DNA of 64,000 nucleotides, taken from NCBI GenBank assembly GCA_002286855.1, contig NRSV01000008.1, positions 638,800-702,799 of the forward strand, in the 5' to 3' direction. A model generated the notes under the pieces. The model worked only from the letters and a program-made list of their open reading frames with translations. It searched no databases and had not been told where the DNA came from. Made by a program: the position numbers and the translations under genes. The DNA is from Bipolaris cookei (lineage: Eukaryota > Ascomycota > Dothideomycetes > Pleosporales > Pleosporaceae). Numbering within the stretch: the first letter of the stretch is position 1; each line of letters opens with the position of its first letter. This document shows, piece by piece, positions 32,329 to 44,754 of this stretch.

Positions 32329-33898
32329 ATGCCGCTCGGGTCGAACCATATTCTTCATACCTGGATGAAGTTTTACGCGCATACACAATCCACAGAAAAC
32401 ATGCCAACCGAACCAGATAAATACGATTTGCTTGGATTCCCAGGCATCCAAGCGGAGCACCACAAAAAGTACATCCGAGCGCTGTGGCTTGTCGCGGAGA
32501 ACGACCGCAAACCACATCCTAATTTCTTGGACAGTGACGTTGCTGAACTCGCAAAACATGTGAACAAAGTGGTCAATATGTTCGCGAAGGACGAGAACAA
32601 GCGTCATGAAGAGTTAAACGGGGGCGCTTTTCTCAAGAAGGAAGCTATACATATACTCGAAGAACTAGGCTTTGGGGAGCGTATATGGGGTGAACATACC
32701 GGGGCTGAGCCACGGCTGAAGAGTAATCTACCAGGGGAGCGCCCACGGTGGGGTGTCAACAAAGACTCCAGATATGAGAGCAATGATCAAGACAGGTAAG
32801 CCCTGACAGTGCGCAGGTGTATCCGAGAAAAATGCTAATCTTTGCAGTATTCAGCTGAACCTCAGATATTGGATGGCTGCTCGTATCCAAGCGCAGATCA
32901 ATGCATCTTGCAAAGAGAAAAAACGCGTTCCTTCAGTGACAGCGGAGCATACCACACTGCTATCACCGGAAATTGCATCGCCGTCGCGCCTGCAGCAGTC
33001 TGAGCACATTCAACCAATTGGCTCATTAGGTGCGCCTAATCTCGCACCGTCGTTAAAACGCTGCAGAAAAAATACTCCGGTGGTGGTCGGGGGGAGTTCA
33101 ACAGCAGGCAGTAGCCGATCTAGGAATAGGGCATGCTCAGGCTACTCGAGTGATTCGGATAAATCCTTCTCCTTCGTAGCCTACATCAATACCGAATCAG
33201 AAGCGGGTTCTCCCCAATCGTCAATTGAACCATCTAAACGCCGAAGGAGAGACATCCCACGACGTCGGTCGCACACTCTATCTCCTCAACTGAGTTCAGA
33301 GATCACGTCTACAGTGGATGTCAATCTGCCCAATGACGCCTCCGCCAATATCATAATATCAGGCGCACCTAACAAGAACAACGACGTTGATGTCGATAAA
33401 GACAGCCTATCGGAGGCCGATCAAATGAAGCGAAAGCTACAACTTGGCCTTACCCGTTTCCTGGATAGTGAGCCAGATTATACCGGCATACTACGTGAGA
33501 TTATACCACCTACGAAGCAGCTTTATGCGATAAGCCGGCATCGCAAACCCTACAGTGACTTGGAGATTGAGTTCAGCAATTTCAACAGAGCATTGATCGA
33601 TTGGGAAAATCTTCTCAAAAGGCTCACGGCTTCCTCTGGTATCGTACAATCGCCTCTTGAGGATCTCCTTCAAAGACTAGCTGATCAGGCGAACTTTGAA
33701 AATCGTATAGCTATGTTTCATGATTCTAGGCCGAGGTCCTGCACGGACTTTTGTCTTCAAGACTTGACTATTTCCCTTGCCCTCTTTTTTGAAGGGTTGT
33801 TAGGCGAAACTTACATGCCTTTTGCATTCAAGGTTCTGGCAAATAAGTTGAGAGCTGTTAATCAATCCCTATACGACACTTTCCACTATAATAAGTAG
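32329..33898 (+). CDS. spliced hypothetical nuclear-type protein, ~505 aa
   Basis: Exon 1 (32329-32795) and exon 2 (32848-33898) are joined by a clean 52-bp intron (GTAAGC, GCTAATC branch, TTTGCAG). Together they give 506 codons including TAG. A second in-frame ATG at 32401 starts MPTEPDKYDLLGFPG and may be the real start. Exon 1 is globular and charged (KHVNKVVNMFAKDENKRHEE). Exon 2 has a long Ser/Pro/Arg-rich, probably disordered middle with basic clusters (EPSKRRRRDIPRRRSH) that could be nuclear-localisation signals. It ends in a helical domain (YTGILREIIPPTKQLYAIS to KVLANKLRAVNQSLYD). No known domain is recognised. There are no stops or frameshifts, so this looks like a functional gene. 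Confidence 0.7.
32796..32847 (+). other. intron of the 505-aa gene
   Basis: GTAAGC donor, GCTAATC branch, TTTGCAG acceptor; joins GAC-AG to T-ATT in frame. Confidence 0.85.
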
Positions 33899-35170
33899 GC
33901 AAACCACAGAGAAGCAAATGTACAATTTGTTAGCAAAATTCCTAGTAGTCATTGCTAAAAACTTCAATACGAGGTATTCTGACCTGACTTTTGACACTTA
34001 CATCAAAGGGCCATTGTTCTGACTATAGTATGTACGCATCTGCCATGTTACCGAGCAAACTATCAACGCATGCGCTGCGTGGCCTGTTCTATTTCTCACT
34101 TACCGTCGCCTGCGTACAGTCCACGACTCTATTATGTTTGCCTTGCTTGCGTGGGCGTTCACTGCATCTCGCTAACAACCCTATTCTCCTGTTGGTTCGC
34201 GAACGAGCAGTGGCGCGTGAAAACAGATTGTCGATGACCTGTCCCGGCTTTATAGCAAATCGTTTTCTCTCTCATCACTGACTGCAAACATATGATCATG
34301 TCTTTCTGCATATTCAAGATACGCAAGACTTTTGGGCTCTGCGGCTATCGGAACTCTAAATGCGTGACGAAATATTGACACCATTGTTTGCATTGCAGAG
34401 CTCAAAATCCGAGACTTTCAAACCCTACTATTGCGCGGTACGAAAGGCGTGCGCTTTTCGGCACACCTTTTGCCAACGTCTGGCTAGTCCTACCTATAAT
34501 AAATGGCAGCGAGTATGGATATCTGCTTTGGTCCCGGAAATGTAGCTCACTGCCCTGCCATCCCATTACGGCAGTTCGATGGCTCACAGCGAGCAGGCGT
34601 TCGGAATCTGTTAGTGGTGGAAACCTCCGGAAACCTCAACACTGACGTACAATGCACAAGTAAGGAATTTAGAGTCATAAGAGCAGTGTCATGGAGAAAA
34701 TGATATTCAATTACGCTGGATCCTAAATTAGACGTGCTCGTGGAGCTTCCCTACCCTAACGCAAACGACATAGATAGTTGATCATTCCCAGCTTTCCTAG
34801 GATACTGTATAACTAAGCTAAAAGATGTGGTCTTCATCTTGCATCACATGCAGCCTTTGTATAAGTGTACTCTGCGTTGTTTCAGTCTGCTGTAACTCTC
34901 GTTCGCTTTACCAAGAGGACTTCGCGTGCTGGCATACTAGTAGATTACGAATAATCAGTGGCCTTTAGTACGTAATATACAGAACTTAAGAAGCCTTGCC
35001 TAACCACCGCTTAAGCACGCGGTTGCTTGCTGCCTATCATTAGTCGATTGAGCGTGGACTTCTCATAGTCCTTCTTGTGTATAACGAGTATTGTATAAAC
35101 TTAAATCTTTTGAATAAATGCATAGGTATGAGGATCTAAAGAGGTCCTCTATTGATCTACCATTACTTGC
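33899..35170. other. no recognisable gene
   Basis: Short open frames only, on both strands, none with recognisable content; AT-rich. Probably 3' flanks of the two converging genes. Confidence 0.4.
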
Positions 35171-35473
35171 CTAAGTCACTTGACAAAACCAGACCCTTCT
35201 TGATCCTACTCCTATACCTACTCGGGTCCCACTCACAGCCGAGCTTGACGGTCGATATTCAGACGGTATCCACAATATTTTACTACCAGCGCACATGACC
35301 CACTTGCAATCTGAACTTATACCAACACCCTGGTACTGCAATTTTAATGTTGTAGTGTCAATGCAGTCTGTAGTCTGTGAGCTAGAGATAGAGATAGAAA
35401 TAGTGCTTTTTTCTGTATGGAGTAAAGTACTAGTAGAATCGAAAGACAAGCGTAGAAAAAATGTGCCAACATC

Positions 35474-35740
35474 AAGGGTATGTAGACACCTCCCACTACT
35501 AGCGTCCCATATCTTGAGAGTACTGTCGCCAGGCGTCGAGGCTAGCCAGGTTGAGTCGTGTGAGAAGGCCACCGAGTTAACACAATTGCCATGGCCTTCG
35601 AGCGTCTGCAGACATGTTCCGCTACTCGCATCCCAGATCCTAACAGTGCTGTCGCGTGATGCTGACGCTAGCCAGGTCGAGTCGTGCGAGAAGGCTACTG
35701 AGGTAACATCATTCCCATGACCCTCGAGCGTCTGCAGGCA
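35474..35740 (-). repeat. 126-bp tandem WD40-repeat coding units
   Basis: Two 42-codon units of high identity (motif GAGCGTCTGCAG recurs at exactly 126 bp), typical of repeats that recombine and homogenise in this receptor family. Confidence 0.8.
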
Positions 35741-35953
35741 TGCACTCCAGCCGTTGCTTGTAACTGGCTTGACAGCCACTCTCCTTGGCTTTTCGTGCTG
35801 GAACAATTTTCTTATTACACTGTCTGCTGGACTGAACAGCAGAGCAGATGCGTACGCTTGTAAAGGATAGTTCTCAATTGCCTCTTTGTGGTACATGATG
35901 AATCTTCGTGCGTCGTCTACAATCTCGTTCAATGCATCTGTATCCCCGAGTCC

Positions 35954-36008
35954 CTAGCCATGTTAGTAACTGTATTGTTAAAACCACGTGTAGCCAAGTA
36001 GGCCCTAC
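35954..36008 (-). other. intron between NACHT region and WD40 repeats
   Basis: GTAGGG donor, TTACTAACATG branch, GGCTAG acceptor; splicing joins HSVQ to GLGDTDALNEIVDD in frame. Confidence 0.85.
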
Positions 36009-38288
36009 CTGGACTGAATGCCACAGTTTTGTCATCGAGACTACCCCTTTGGCCATGCCTCCGCACAAGCTGAGCGCTTCTAGCCAGTAGAGATATTTGT
36101 GCCTAAGGAATAGGTCTATAGTTCTAGTGTCTCCTTGATTAGCAACACTGTGTGTTAATGAATTGTGTTTTGAGTCACAGAAGTGATCAACCCAGTACAC
36201 ACATGGATAGCGCGACACGGCTAGAGGATCAAGAAGAGGCGGCTTGACGTTTCCCACAGGATATCCAGGTGCTTGGAGGTTATATATATCTCTGTGTAAT
36301 GTTTCCTGCAGAATAGAAAGTGATTGCGCAAAAATGTCTCGATGTACACATTCGAGACCGCCTGGAAAGATTTCGTTTGACGCTGTCCTAACAACGAAGT
36401 CTTTGGCTGACTGATGCACAAAGTACACTGTGTCGTCGCGCAACGTGAGGAACGATCCGCAGAGACCGATGATCTCCCGCACAGACTCTAGGTCATCAAC
36501 AAAGTCTGCAAGCTGTTCAGTAAGCACAACTAGCTCAGCGACTGTGACGGGTCGATACAGGACAGCAGTCACTGCCAGTACCCGCAGACACATATCCGCG
36601 CTACCAGACTCGCTTATCTGCTGCAACATCCGATTGTACAAAGCGTCCAGTCCAGGTGGGAACTGGGCCAGTTTTTTGAGCACGCTCCACCTCGGCGTTG
36701 CTTTGAGGTCTTGGCACACCAACGCAACCCAGAGGAAGGTATCGTTCGCATTCGACTTCAAGTGCTGGAGCACGGCGTGTTGAAGCTCCCCTTTGTACTT
36801 GTTCTCTTGCGCTAATTGGTCTACTTTTTTCTCGACAAAAATGTCAATTGCCGCAGCGACCGACTCTGCGTTAAGCTCAAGGCTTAGTTTCATCTTGTGT
36901 CCTGCGCGCTCGAGCTGTGCTTCAATGTCTGGCCAGTTGCGACTAGACACGATCCACTTGACGCGAGAGGACACAGACGACTGCTTCGCGATGAAGCTGA
37001 GCAATTTTGGTAAACCTGTCACGCACTCATCCAGCGCGTCAATGATTAGGTACGTTGTGCCTAGGCTTACATCTTGCAGCACGTCGGCGAAGATCTCTGT
37101 CAGGACGACCCAGGCATTCGCGTCCTCGAACAAGCCTTTGCCTGCGTCATCGTACTTCTTGCTGACATGTGACATAAGCGACGGTTGCCGGCGCAAGAGC
37201 ATGTACAACAAGCCTCGCAGCACAGCTGTGGCACTATTAATGCGCGAGTCTGTCGCTTGGCAGAAGAAGTACAGCAGAAGAGCAGTCCGAGGTATAACAT
37301 TTTGCAGTTCGTCGATGATGCCACACAGTAACATTGTTTTTCCTTTGCCAGGGTCGCCTTTCACCCACAATAATCGGCTATCCAGGCGCTGTTGCCATTG
37401 CTAGAAAGTAAGGTTGTCAAGCACCCAGCGGTAAGAGTCTGCGAGAAGACCGCGCTTAGTATCTTCGATGCGCTTCTTGTCGTCCCGAGGATCTGTCCGG
37501 CGTATATCTTGAAGACACTTATTTTGCTTGTCGACCTCATCTGTAACTCGTTTCATCGCTTCAGCTGAACTCTCACCGTCGAACGGCGTTAGACTGACTC
37601 CCAAGATTCCCATAAGGGAGTACGCACGGTCCGCTGGAACTTTTGTTATCCGATGTTCATTCCACGAGATTCGTTCATTTACACTAAAATCGGACAAAGG
37701 CGTGCCCTGTAGTGCTGCCTTAGGTATGCGCGTAATTTCACATAACACTGACAACAGTGACGAGTTGCTACCTAGTTTTTGCCCATTTTTAGAGAAGAAA
37801 TCTACCACAGGTGGCGCAAGGAGTTCCTGCAGTGTCCAACCACGAGTAAACCATCTGCTGCGGCGGAAGGCGGTGTAGTCGCATGACGACTCGGCTGCGT
37901 CACCAGAATAGATCATGGTTCCAGCAACGTCGGATAGGTAGACATAACATCGGGCCGCGTTACGATACCAGCGAAACATCGATCGGATGGAGAAGGCATG
38001 CTCAGCCTTGTTGCTCGTATCAATACAGCACGTGTCAATCCAGAAGTACTGTAGACCATCATGTCGTGCCTGACTTCCGCAGAAGAGGATCTTCTCGTAG
38101 CCCAGTTTTGTCTTGCCACCGCCTGTCTGGAGGTCTGCAAACGTCACTTCGTCGCCATCTGCGCCCCAGGTGTGTGAGAGTATCGCGTAAGGGGGTACGT
38201 CGCCATCGCCGAAGTCATGGGTGCTGAGCATTCCGCTTTCGCTATACTGCAAGAGCCGCATAGTTTCGTATGAGTGTATAGTAGGCAT

Positions 38289-38770
38289 GCGTGATAAGAA
38301 TGAGACTCAAAAGGCTAGACTTGGTAGTCTGGTCATGCGGGCACTTGCTAGCTGCTTTCCTACTACCGATGGATGGTTAGCATGCAGAGAACGTAACGAG
38401 CAGGGCCCTGTGATGCGTCCAGATGTCGCGAGTTGAGGCTGCTAGCTTTCGTTGTATTTTTTGGCTTGGTGGTGAAATCTGTTTAAAAAGCCTCAGGCGG
38501 GGTAAAGCGTGGCTTCATGCATGCGACGTGCACTGCATAGAAAGCTGCGTACGAGGTAAGGCCCTTGGCGCTGTTGGCAGGGGTCCAAGCATTACTACGT
38601 AAAGCGCTTAAAATCTGTCCATCACGATGCAGGACAGGTGGAAAAGCAGTCGCGTGAATACAACGCTTTTGAGCAATACGTAGTTATGTTTAAATTCGAT
38701 TTAAGTCTCCCCTTTTGTCCAGCCTATCGAACGCCGTGAGACCCCATCACATAGAGCTAGAGAAAGCGGT
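38289..38770. other. promoter side of the receptor gene
   Basis: 38289 to about 38690 is the duplicate of 14847 to about 15250 upstream of the other HET gene. The last 80 bp are transposon flank. Confidence 0.5.
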
Positions 38771-40490
38771 CTAGTGCATTCTAGCTACAGGCGCTCTCCA
38801 TGCAAATACCAGCGCATGCGCTAGCTCAGGCGCACCGATCCGTTCCGTTACTACTACTTTGGCTCTTGGCGAGGGCGGGACCGTCGGTGCTTCTACTAGC
38901 GTGTTGCTCTTGCGTTTGCGCCCGCGTCCGCACTTTGGCTTGCTTGCCAGAGCTTTGCTCCTTCGCACCACGCTTTGCTCCGGCCTCCTCAAGGTCTTCA
39001 AAACTCATTACCTTGGCCTTGCCTAGAACTACTGGCTTTATCGATTAGCGGGTTTTGGTTTCTCGGTTTGATCTGAAGGAGGAAACGATTACGATCTTTA
39101 AGGAGGGCCTGTTCGGCAAACGATACTTTAGCGGCGCTTGCCAGCTTCTCTATCCGTCTTGGCTCGCCTTTTCGAGTACTCACATGTATGTCTTTAATAA
39201 TCAGATCGCGCAATGACGCAAGCGCTTCTGTTGTCACTGGCGTGACTGGCGTGATAGGTGTATCGGGTACTTCTAGTACACTGGTACTCATAGCCTCAGT
39301 TTCCAGATTTAGTATGTTGCTACTCACTTCCACTGGATATTTAGGGGCATCTCCGAGCACTCGTTCTGGATCAAAGGGGAACAACCCGGTTGTAGACCAC
39401 TCAGCTCCAATGTTCCTTTTAGTTAGCGCGCGATCTCTTGCAGGGCCATAGAGATAAGTAAAATGCTCTTTGTCGTCAGCGTCAACGCCTCTTTGGTTGA
39501 GTCGCTCGACTTGTTCACGATACGCGCTCTTCAAGGGTGCAAAAGAGCCGACGTCGCATAGCTGCAGCTTATGAGATGTGCAAGAAGACAGACAACACAA
39601 GACAATGTTGTAAGCAAGGCATAACTGTAATATCTCAAGCGTTCCATGCATCCCAAAGCCATCACAGACTAGCACTCATGGTTTTCCGCCTAATTTCTGC
39701 GCGCGCCTGGGGCTTGAACACGCGTTCGAACCATTTTGAGCTAATCTTAGAGTAGTCATACCCGTTTTCTAAGTACGCGTAGTGCGACCCAGGGATTTGT
39801 GCGTAGTCCAGTTGTTACGATAGTTCGAAGCCGGCCATATGATGAATGGCAAAAGGGTCCTTCCGTCAGCACCGATGCACTCAATAGTAGTTACTATAGT
39901 GCGCTTGACATCCACACCTCTACCTTACCGATCGTCTTTGCTATGTAAATAAGACCTTAGCCCAGCCATGAATGCTTAGCATGACTCCAGTTTCGTCTAC
40001 ATTATACACGTTTTCTGGCAGTATGCGTAGATTCTGTAGTACCTGGCTAATTATATCGAACCACTCTTCCATTTTCTTGTGTATGCTGTTTCGGTGACGC
40101 TTCCAGTCTATCAATCTAACCCTTATTACCTAGAGTACGGTGTGATACTTCTCGAAAACTTGTGGCCAGATCTTCCTGGGGCACTTTATCGACTTCTTCA
40201 TGGACCGCTGACGGTTTATGCTAAACGCTAGCGAGCGAAGGTACTTAATCCGCACAGGTTGTCCAAGATTAGACATTAGTAGCAAGAGCTTTCCAAGGGC
40301 CTTCTCCTTCTCTCAATTCGAGTACTGCTAACTCTGGGCCTGCTCTGTTCGCGAATGTCGTCCAAGCCTACGGTGGCTCCGAGTTGAGACAGGGACATTG
40401 TCGTGCTCTGATCGAGCAGCATATGTGTTAGACACACCATTAGGCAGACGTTGCGCAAGCGTCTCGCTGGCTAGATTCATGTTTATGTTG
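38771..40490 (-). pseudogene. degraded pogo-type transposase
   Basis: N-terminal HTH remnant (about 40480-40280), CENP-B HTH (QPVRIKYLRSLAFSI; KIWPQVFEKYH), first Asp block (LPENVYNVDETGVML), second Asp block (LVCDGFGMHG) and third Asp block (HKLQLCDVGSFAPLK). The C-terminal part 39675-38998 is open for 225 codons; a one-base shift near 39005 leads to the usual basic tail ending RAPVARM at 38771. Several stops and frame changes upstream of 39700 make it dead. The family differs from the three pogo elements with identified TIRs. I could not find its inverted repeats. Confidence 0.7.
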
Positions 40491-41120
40491 GTGGTAACTG
40501 TAGGATACCTCTTCGAGCAAGAAGCTAGCAGAAGCCAACAAGATTAACAACCAATGTGCTTCCAAGAATAGCTGGTAACTATGCGTTTGAGCAGTATCCA
40601 GTAGAAGCTTCTAGGATCCACACAACAGTTCCAGCTCTTTTAGCGTAACCCAGTTATACATTGTAAGCTGTTAAAAATTTGCAATCCTGCTATTTTAGCG
40701 TTCCAAATCCTCTCGCTAAACGTGAAGGGCTAGCACCCCGAGCCGTACAAACTCGAATTGCACCTAGACAAGGACTGCATATCTCCACTAAACCAATATA
40801 GCTTCCTTAATTAGTTCATTTTAAACTGTACATAAAATCCGAATAGACAGGCTAAGCTTCCATGGGAGGTAGATTAAGCGTGTGTTATTGTTGCAGCTGT
40901 AGTTATCGCTAAACACGAAAGACTCATTTCTGTAGCTAAGACTACTGTAATTTTTCTATTTAGGGCTTGCAATATCGTGAATCCCTTCGTCAGGGAAGAA
41001 CCGCCGTGACGGACAAAGTTGCAGGTGCTTTGACTTTGCCGCACTATGATGGCCTACAGACACCATGACCATTTTATTGCCCTATACAAGTGCATATAAG
41101 GATCTGATGCACCAATCAGC
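40491..41120. other. no recognisable gene
   Basis: AT-rich; begins within the flank of the pogo relic. Nothing supported. Confidence 0.35.
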
Positions 41121-41517
41121 AGTGCTGACATGGTATGAATCACCGATCTAGCTGAATAGAGGGTTCCCAAGTTAGCCTGGGGCGGCGCACGGCAAGCCAC
41201 GCTAACTCTGCCAAGCTCAGAAGGGGCACGCTTCAGCCCCGCCGATGGCTCTCGCAGGCTTTGTGTACCTAAATATGCCAATCATAGAGCATGCCAAGGA
41301 GGCCTGGTACCCCTTCATTTTGGCATACATGCTCAAGAGATTCTATCCTATAGTACCGCTAGAAGGTGCCCTTTTGCTGCATGTGTGCCCCTAATTGTGA
41401 GGGGCTTGTTCTTGCTTTCTCTACTATATATGAAGTGAATGGTGCGCCCAAGACATTGCGATCGGTATACCACAACCCAGTACTCAGTACTTTTTTTTAA
41501 TCTACTTTCCACACACG

Positions 41518-42235
41518 ATGGCCGCTGCGACTTTGAAGCTCCCTGTCCACGGCCCTAACCAGGAGCACCGTTGCAACAAGCATAAAACACCTCGCTATTA
41601 CGAGCTAAAATGGCAATACTTGGGGATGCCAGTTGAGGACGTGGAGAATGCCATAGTCAGTGGTCTTCAGTATAATTTCTATGCTGCTTTCCTATCTGAA
41701 CCCATCCTCTCTCTAGAAGCTGCAGTGCATTCTCCATACAACGGTCTCGCTTGGGATGAAGACGAAGGGGTATACTTTGAACATTCGCTCTATATTCTCG
41801 TCGACACTGGAGTGATAAAGAACTGCACTACTTCTTGTCGGAAAATCGACCTGTATATACAGCTAGGTGACTGTTACCCAAGTGTAAAAAGCTTCCGCGC
41901 GGGTGGACTCCGATTCTACAATGCAGACGGTGTTCCACTTGAAGACAAACAAACAGTATTCGATCGTGTCTATCAAAGGCAGGAATACCTACAACCCTGC
42001 CATGGACAAATATTGGGAAAAGCAGTGGTTAAGTGTGTGCAGTACGTATGTCTATGCTGTTCGTCATGTGTAAGCTAAAGCGTAGCAAGTATGACTCCGG
42101 CCTATCCCTACCAGGCAAAGACAGCATGACGTTCACGTAATGGAGGGCGAAGTCGGGCGAGATTACGACGGGGGTGCGAAGCGCATCAAGAATGCAGTGC
42201 GGCCAAATGTTTTGTGCAGTGGTAAGGAAATGTAA
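41518..42235 (+). CDS. hypothetical protein, 214 aa, two exons
   Basis: Exon 1 41518-42041 and exon 2 42115-42235, joined by a 73-bp intron (GTACGT..CTACCAG), give 215 codons with the stop. Intron position and the final exon are supported by the paralog at 25.8 kb, where the same positions and the last-exon sequence (DVH.(M/V)(E/K)GE) are conserved despite stops. Cys/His residues near the N-terminus (HRCNKHKTPRYYELK) and conserved blocks (LQYNFYAAF, HSPYNGLAWDEDEGVYF, LYILVDTGVIKNCTT, LGDCYPSVKSF) suggest a soluble folded protein. No signal peptide or known domain is recognised. It may be involved in the same system as the nearby HET receptor because the two are co-duplicated, but that is inference. 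Confidence 0.65.
42042..42114 (+). other. intron of the 214-aa gene
   Basis: GTACGT donor and CTACCAG acceptor, at the same place as 26368-26442 in the paralog. Confidence 0.7.
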
Positions 42236-42279
42236 GAGAGGCAGGCTAAGTAATGGCAGAGATGAATATAAAATCTCAA

Positions 42280-42719
42280 CGATATTGCATTTGATTCCAT
42301 GTTTCCTTGAAAATGAATGCCATCGTTCTATTGTGGCGCTCCCAAGCCATTGCTTTGTTGTTCCTCGACTTGATCTCGGGGTGACGGCGACGAAAGGCTT
42401 GAGGCTAGTCCTTCCTCGGCGGCTCAGCGGGCCAATTCGATACTCGTCGGCGAGCGATGCAGAAGGCGAGGGAGGGTATGTACTTAATACGGATAGGGGA
42501 TCTACCGGCACTTATTCGTAGCAGGAAATCAACGAGCGCTTTCTCCTCAGCAGGACTCAGGTATTGCTGATTTCCATGATTGGCCTTCTTCAAGGGTCGA
42601 CCTCGATGCCGATAATGAACAGTGGTGTGAGGAACATTACCATGTCTAGCTCGAGCAGAGATACTCTTACGCACATTAGTAGGCAATTCTAAGGCCAGAA
42701 CCTGACTGGCGGAGTCCAT
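42280..42719 (-). pseudogene. pogo-type transposase N-terminal relic
   Basis: ATG 42719. Psq/HTH and CENP-B segments (SARARHGNVPHTTVHYRHRG; LSPAEEKALVDFLLR; PIRIKYIPSLAFCIARRR), then TAG 42405-42407 where the family has Trp (KDW; TGG to TAG). The frame continues PQAFRRRHPEIKSRNNKAM and ends near 42280. No catalytic domain. It abuts the end of the duplicated block. Confidence 0.7.
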
Positions 42720-44754
42720 GGTCGCTGTACTATAGGTGCAGTCGTTAGCGATTGCGGCTTCACCCTTAAGTACATGCAGCTGCGCAACGGTTTCGAACAG
42801 TCCTACCTTCTATAGAGCTTAGCGCGATAAGCCAGCTACAGAAAAACCTATGCGATTAGTCAATCCTCAATCTTATCGGAACTGGACTTTTGGAAAACTG
42901 CTTGCGGAGGTGAAGCCGCAATCGCTAATAACTATGCATCACAGCTTTCTCTACTGAGCGGATGTTTCAGTCGTGGATATTTCTCTCGTGGTGCTATTAA
43001 TAGAACAAAAACCAAAGACAGATGAAACGAGTTAGAAGTATAATTCACATGATACATAGACGAAGGTAAAGGTCTTGTAAGTAATCAGTTAGTAACTATT
43101 AGCGAAATGTCTAACTAACTTTATTTAACTAGTATATCGCGTAGAAGCATCAAATCTACTCACAAGCCATACCACCACCAGGCGTTGACTAGCAAAGTAA
43201 CTAACAAATACTTCGTGGGGTAATTACAATAGGAAAAAGATCAAGAACGCCAGAGAATTCTTGGAAATATAGGCCAGTTCTGAGCTTGGCTAAATCTGTT
43301 GAGCGTCATAGTTAGGCCATTTGCTAAGACGGCTGCTTAGTTTCTCGATACAAGAATGAGCATGTAATAAGACGTTTGGTCTTGTTTGAGAAGCATTTTG
43401 TGGCAGGGGTAACCGATGATGAGGTGGTAATTAGTTTCCTTAAGACAATGTTGTGTATTATGGGTTGTTCTTAGGGCGATGCTTCGTTATATTGGTATAC
43501 CCATTATGCCTAGATACACATCTGGATTCATTGAACAAAAGCACGAGTATGCTGCATGGTTTTCCGCACTTGCAACAAGGTTTTTCTCCTGGTTGACGCT
43601 TACGATCTATGCCGTACGTAGTTTTACGAATCATTACAGTATCTCTATAATTTACTGTAATACTCTGTATTGATCTTTGAATATTGAATCATATACTGAA
43701 CATAGTGAGCTATTTATCAATCACAGTTACAACAGTGAGTCATTTCTGTAGATTTTGTCAGCATTCAGCAGTCGGAATCAAATGTTAGTGCTATTTCTAT
43801 TAAGGCAGACATGTAGTAATCTATTTAAGCAAAACATACCTCTCTTCGCACCTATAGATATCAACGACGCACCTCGTATCTATTAGAACATGTTACCTCA
43901 CTAGCCTGTAAGCTATCTATTCGCTGTATCATACTAGGTAAAAACTCCAGACTCCTCAATTGGTATACGAACCCTGACTGTAAGATGGCCGTGGCCGTCT
44001 AGCGCTACAGATGAGGCTGACCGCGATAGGGCTCGATCGTGACCGTAAGCATCTTGAAGGATGTCAGCCCAGTACACGATACAAACTGCGTCGCAATGGT
44101 GCGCCTGCTTACTGGTAAGCAGCTTATGTCCCTCATCGAATGGAGTACTTGCAGTAGGCAGCCGACCGCGAGCAACAAATCTGGAACCATATACCTTATT
44201 GGAACAAGTATTACTCCCACCATCGCAAGCTTCCGATAACTAAAGGGCTCTCTTAGTCAAGTAAGCCTCAGTCTAGAAACTTCTTGGTTTCGTAAAGGAA
44301 CATCTTCGTGACTAACGTGTATCAATTTGAAGCGGAACAATACTGGTAGGGGAAAAATAGACCTCATTCTACGGCTGCACATCTAATTTTATAGGTATCA
44401 AGGCATTTTTCCGTAGGTAACTTGATATGCTTTAATTGTTTCTATATTTGAATTAGAATTATTGTAGGTATTGTATTGATTGCTCTGGGCGTGGCAGCAG
44501 TTGGCGTCAAACATTCACTCTTGTGCCATGATGACTTACGACGAGAATGCCACCCTCAGCGCTCAAGGTAAAACGATAGCTCTTCAAGTTAACTTTCCTG
44601 CCAACTACATAAATGTCTCAAAGACATGGACGTGAAAAATCTAGAAGTTCTATTTAAAAAAATAGGTAGTTGGATTCTGATTTCTCTTGTAGTGCGCAAA
44701 GCGCTGTACAATCTCTTTTCACTCGTTCAAGGGTGTTCTGTGCTGCTCTAACAG
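42720..44754. other. 2-kb stretch without a supported gene
   Basis: AT-rich, many stops in all frames. The antisense pair of ORFs at about 44005-44240 has no recognisable content. No tandem repeats or TIRs noticed. Confidence 0.4.

Larger units (their letters stand above)
35171..38261 (-). pseudogene. HET-NACHT-WD40 STAND receptor, single in-frame stop
   Basis: Family of Podospora het-d/het-e/het-r type incompatibility receptors. The HET domain comes first (MRLLQYSESG; PPYAILSHTWGADGDEV; YFWIDTCCID; RWFTRGWTLQELLAPP). TAG 37401-37403 follows in the linker, then NACHT with Walker A (GDPGKGKTMLL) and Walker B (TTYLIIDALDEC). A 55-bp intron (36008-35954) leads to two nearly identical 42-aa WD40 repeats and a degenerate C-terminal blade (ISSDCKWVMCAGSKILW). 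All parts are in one frame except for the intron, about 1011 codons in total. I start at 38261 because the paralog has only this Met; an upstream ATG lies at 38288. The stop fits CAG to TAG (CpA to TpA). Readthrough, or HET-only and NACHT-WD products, are possible. Confidence 0.85.
41120..42240. repeat. duplicated block, right copy
   Basis: Diverged duplicate of 25200-26500; holds the intact 214-aa gene. Confidence 0.6.

Noticed and set aside
35295..35720. Plus-strand ORF of 141 codons
   Set aside because: Antisense of the WD40 repeat units; the repetition comes from the receptor gene.
36430..37404. Plus-strand ORFs of 117 and 203 codons
   Set aside because: Antisense shadows of the NACHT domain.
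44005..44243. Overlapping sense/antisense ORFs of 60-72 codons
   Set aside because: Typical random open frames with no motif or codon bias evidence.
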